The position numbers and the translations under genes are program-made. The notes beneath the pieces were generated by a model that saw nothing but the letters and a program-made list of their open reading frames with translations, had not been told where the DNA came from and ran no database searches. From Biscogniauxia marginata (Eukaryota > Ascomycota > Sordariomycetes > Xylariales > Xylariaceae), in assembly GCA_022695795.1 (NCBI GenBank), contig MU404083.1:1-64000 (forward strand): a stretch of 64,000 nucleotides of DNA, written 5' to 3'. Of the stretch, positions 61,138-64,000 are shown piece after piece (within the stretch, counting starts at the first letter, position 1; each line of letters starts with the position of its first letter).

Positions 61138-61998
61138 ATGAATGCCAACGTTGCAGAGCCGATACCTAGCCCCTGTGGTATAGGCAGGGCTGCGCTTCTA
61201 CAGAAGTTCGCAGAGGACCAGCAACGGAAGACTAAGAAATATCGGCAACAAAATATCAAGATGGTCGAGAAACAGCAACGGGACATCAAGAAAGCCGAAC
61301 CCCAGAAGAAGAGGAAATCCTATGACACTGATGATACGATTTCTTGCTATTCAGAGGATGAGCCACGGAAGAAGAGAAAGACCGAAGCCGCCAAAGGCAA
61401 CACTGCCAAAGGCAACACTGCCAAAGGCAACACTGCCAAAGGCAACACTGCCAAAGGCAACAACAACAAGAAGAACAAGAACACTGAATCCAAGACGGGT
61501 AAGAAGGCCGCGGCAGGCGGCATCGGCAACAAGCCTGCCGAGCCAACTCGAAAGCAGCCCGAGAGAACCGCCAAGACGAAGGCCGCGGCGCTGAAGCCTT
61601 TCAAGTGCCCCGTGTGCAGCAAGGCCTACAAGTCGAAGGACAGAGTTGCCAAGCACCACGCAAAGCGGCACCCGGGAACCGACCAGCCCACAGCCTCCAG
61701 CCCGCCCCCGCCCCCGCCCTCGGCCCCGTCCCCCGTAGTAGCATACTACCAGCAGGACGAGGAAATGGTCCAGACGGTCCAGACAGACAACAACAACAAT
61801 AACAACACCGTCGGACCAGGTCTGTATCACCAAGCCGAGGAAACAGTTATCCGAACAGACGACGACGACGAGATGTCCGACGTATTCAGAGGAGGGGAGG
61901 TGCCCCCCTACATGCTGACGCTGAAACGACTGCGCCGAGAGGGAGCTGGTGCTGTGCCGGATTGGGGATACGAAAACACGTTCTGTCCCTTCAATTAG
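61138..61998 (+). CDS. Single C2H2 zinc-finger protein with KGNTA repeats
   Basis: 286 residues, no intron. The N-terminal ~80 residues are charged, Gln/Lys-rich and possibly helical, with two basic clusters (57-60 and 77-81) that could be nuclear localisation signals. Residues ~86-108 are tandem AKGNT units, followed by a Lys/Asn-rich stretch. One canonical C2H2 finger lies at 155-178 (C157, C160, H173, H178; spacing C-x2-C-x12-H-x4-H). A proline run, an Asn run near 215-222 and an acidic segment near 238-244 follow. The C-terminus PPYMLTLKRLRREG...WGYENTFCPFN looks like a conserved motif but I do not recognise it. Single-finger proteins of this kind may bind nucleic acid or act as regulators. 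A nuclear role is inferred. Confidence 0.75.
   Translation: MNANVAEPIPSPCGIGRAALLQKFAEDQQRKTKKYRQQNIKMVEKQQRDIKKAEPQKKRKSYDTDDTISCYSEDEPRKKRKTEAAKGNTAKGNTAKGNTAKGNTAKGNNNKKNKNTESKTGKKAAAGGIGNKPAEPTRKQPERTAKTKAAALKPFKCPVCSKAYKSKDRVAKHHAKRHPGTDQPTASSPPPPPPSAPSPVVAYYQQDEEMVQTVQTDNNNNNNTVGPGLYHQAEETVIRTDDDDEMSDVFRGGEVPPYMLTLKRLRREGAGAVPDWGYENTFCPFN
61390..61464 (+). repeat. In-frame 15-nt minisatellite (AKGNT units)
   Basis: Four perfect copies of GCCAAAGGCAACACT and a fifth that ends AAC instead of ACT. Because the unit is a multiple of three, copy-number change keeps the reading frame, so length variation between strains is likely. Confidence 0.9.
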
Positions 61999-62947
61999 GC
62001 ATGTAAACTACCTAGAAAGGAGAAATACCAGACAGCGCCCCGATAAGAGTCCCGACGGAGAGAGTCGCAACCCCCCCGACAGCTAGTGCTTTGGCAAGTT
62101 TATCTAATTCCTGGGCCTAGAAACTCACCAAAAGAAAAAAAAGGCTTTAAGCCATAGACAGAGTGTTCGGTTCGGTTCAGTTTAGTTACGTTCTTGTCTT
62201 CAGTTGTTTGAGCTTGTCCTCGTCTAATTTTTGTTTTGCCCCCCTTTTCCCGTTTGCGATTTGGGAATAGCACAGATCGAGAAATTCCCTCCCTAAACGG
62301 CATTATTTAGATTCAAGATAACTAGGTATGTTTAGAAGTTTTGTTTACTGTTTTGGGAGTCTTAATATAGTTTTAGAGGAGTAGAAATTGATTCATTGTT
62401 TATCGAAGTCTTAGCGTTAAAAACGATTATGACATGTGAAAGGTAGTCTTTGTAGTTATATTTTATTCTTAAAAAAGAAACAAGGTCTTTGTCTTAGATG
62501 TTGGAACTTGCTGTTCACTCATATCGGAAATGAGTCCATGATAACATAGATAACTCCCGCTCAAGATAGGATCTAATGAGGTGAGTACATAATTGGCGGT
62601 TCTAAGAACATCTTTATTTTAAAAACAAGGTGTTATTATCAGCCATTGCGATTGCTATGGGAGAAGCTATTTGAATGAATGCGTTACCATGACTTAGTTT
62701 TAATACTTAAAAAAATGTAACTATATAGCTTTTTAGTAGTGAGGAACCTTTCTTTCCTCACGCAATTCTTTTTCATTGTCATATAAAGGTTACTCGAGCC
62801 CTCGCACCCTGGGCCTCATTATAATCCGTGACAATTATTATAATATTAAAATAAATTTCACTGATAAAAAGGGAGAATTATTTATTGGAGTAAAACTATA
62901 ATTTCTCTCTTAATATTTTAATTTCTTAGGTATGTAAACGATAGATG
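61999..62947. other. Convergent 3' spacer
   Basis: AT-richer spacer (notably 62330-62940) between the convergent C2H2 and transporter genes. No gene supported. Confidence 0.6.
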
Positions 62948-64000
62948 TTACTCCTTCGTGGTTTTATTTTTAGTCCTCTTTTTATCTACCTTTTCGCCGG
63001 GAGCAGCTAGTCTCCAAGCTCTCAATGGCAGGTCCTGGAGGATGATCACCTTCTTCCGGATGTACATCGTAAAGGTCAAGAGGCCCACAATAACACACAG
63101 GACGTTCACAATGTAGAAGCCATCGTGAAGTGTCTCACACGTACCTCCACCACCCTCACAGCGTTCCCTCTCGGCCTGGATGGCACATGAGAATGCCTCC
63201 GTCACGAGCGGGCTTTTCAGCATCGAGGAGTCAAGCTTCTCCGCCGGAGGACGACATGTAGCCTGTGTGAAGGCATCTACTAGTCGAAGAACAAAGTACT
63301 TTGGGAACGTGCCACCTAGATTGGAAACCCTGTTTCACACATGGTTAATTAGAAATTTTAAGGATGAGAAGGGTGTATATCAAACTTACGTTGCAAGCAA
63401 GGTCATGTACGTGCCGCCAATCACGGGATCGGCAACACGGGCGTGGAACGCGGAGACCGCTACGAACATGACGGTTTGGGTAAAGGTTGAGAAGACGTGT
63501 TCGCCGATAACCAGAAGGAGGTACCAAGGTTGAACGCCATCGGCAGGGAAGATGCTCACGGTGAACTGTGCAAAGACAGCAGCGATGAGCCGGCCCACGA
63601 AACCCCAGCACCAGAGGCGCATAGGTGTGTATTCTTGCGACCATTTGCCGGCGTAGTAACCCAAGCCTATTTCGAACGGGAAGTCGATCAGAACCGTAAG
63701 TGCCATATTCTCCTTACCAAATCCCTTTTCTAGCAGCTTGAGATTTGTAACCCCGTCATTGGCTTGGAATCCGATTTTCGAAATAAGATGAACAATGATG
63801 ATTGTTTGGATGTTTCGCAGCTTCAAAACCCGCCACATGATTTTGTAGACATCCCAAATACCATCCTCGTTCTTCGTTTTTTCCTCTTTCTTGAGCAGCG
63901 CGAGACCAATAGTGATGGCGATGTAGGCCCAACCCCAGAACGTCAAATAACCCCCGAGACTCATTAGTCCCTCCTCCGAAGGCGTAGAGCGGAAGTATTT
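62948..64000 (-). CDS. Acetyl-CoA transporter (SLC33A1/AT-1 family), 5' end off window
   Basis: C-terminal part of a multi-span major-facilitator-type transporter. Exons: 64000 (continuing outside) to 63390, and 63329-62948, with a 60-base intron (donor GTAAGT, acceptor ACAG). The frame is open to the window edge; the first visible codons read KYFRSTPSEEGL, so the ATG at 63964 is internal. Diagnostic segments are the EEGLMSLGGYLTFWG region, GFQANDGVTNLKLLEKGFGKE, ARVADPVIGGTYMTLLAT and VSNLGGTFPKYF across the intron. This is typical of the acetyl-CoA transporter that moves acetyl-CoA into the endoplasmic reticulum or Golgi lumen for acetylation of glycans or proteins. A Cys-containing lumenal loop and a final helix precede a Lys-rich tail. 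The N-terminal half lies beyond 64000. Confidence 0.92.

Overview
This window is nuclear DNA of a filamentous ascomycete (Pezizomycotina, most likely a Sordariomycete). The evidence is short GT-AG introns (45-80 nt, some longer) with CTAAC/CTGAC-type branch sites, monocistronic genes on both strands separated by 1-8 kb of spacer, and typical fungal gene content: a NIMA kinase, a cerato-platanin, a PTH11-like seven-helix receptor, DUF3433 and Mup1-like membrane proteins. A very AT-rich block has the look of repeat-induced point mutation (RIP). No bacterial operons, rRNA, convincing tRNA or CRISPR were seen.

Layout. 1-3921: spacer. 3922-5304 (+): proline/serine/glutamine-rich protein of unknown function. 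7752-10574 (-): DUF3433 multi-span membrane protein with one 5' intron. 11459-15240: AT island formed by three nested copies of one terminal-inverted-repeat transposon family, all decayed. 16434-18344 (+): secreted protein of repeated six-cysteine modules flanked by Kex2-type dibasic sites. 20907-22907 (+): amino-acid permease. 24465-26442 (-): ankyrin/double-BTB protein. 27336-29710 (+): NIMA mitotic kinase. 34255-35136 (+): Ser/Thr-rich single-pass cell-surface protein. 37844-38905 (+): five-exon small secreted cysteine protein. 40688-48204 (+): about 2,486-residue coiled-coil protein. 50253-50973 (-): cerato-platanin. 50974-58938: 8 kb without a gene I can support. 58939-60500 (+): PTH11-like receptor in five exons. 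61138-61998 (+): one-finger C2H2 protein with a 5-residue tandem repeat. 62948 to the right edge (-): acetyl-CoA transporter (SLC33A1 family), cut by the window end.

How they fit together. The genes do not form an obvious biosynthetic cluster. Housekeeping genes (NIMA kinase, acetyl-CoA transporter, BTB adaptor, permease, coiled-coil scaffold) are interspersed with surface or secreted products: the six-cysteine repeat protein, the small cysteine protein, the cerato-platanin, the mucin-like protein and the PTH11-like receptor. Such products often act in sensing or in interaction with a host or substrate. The strongest candidate for something undescribed is the gene at 16434-18344. It resembles a kexin-processed repeat precursor and lies about 1.2 kb from the transposon island. 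Several genes needed intron-aware reconstruction because single open frames miss their first or small exons: the DUF3433 protein, the BTB protein, the kinase, the small cysteine protein, the cerato-platanin, the receptor and the transporter.
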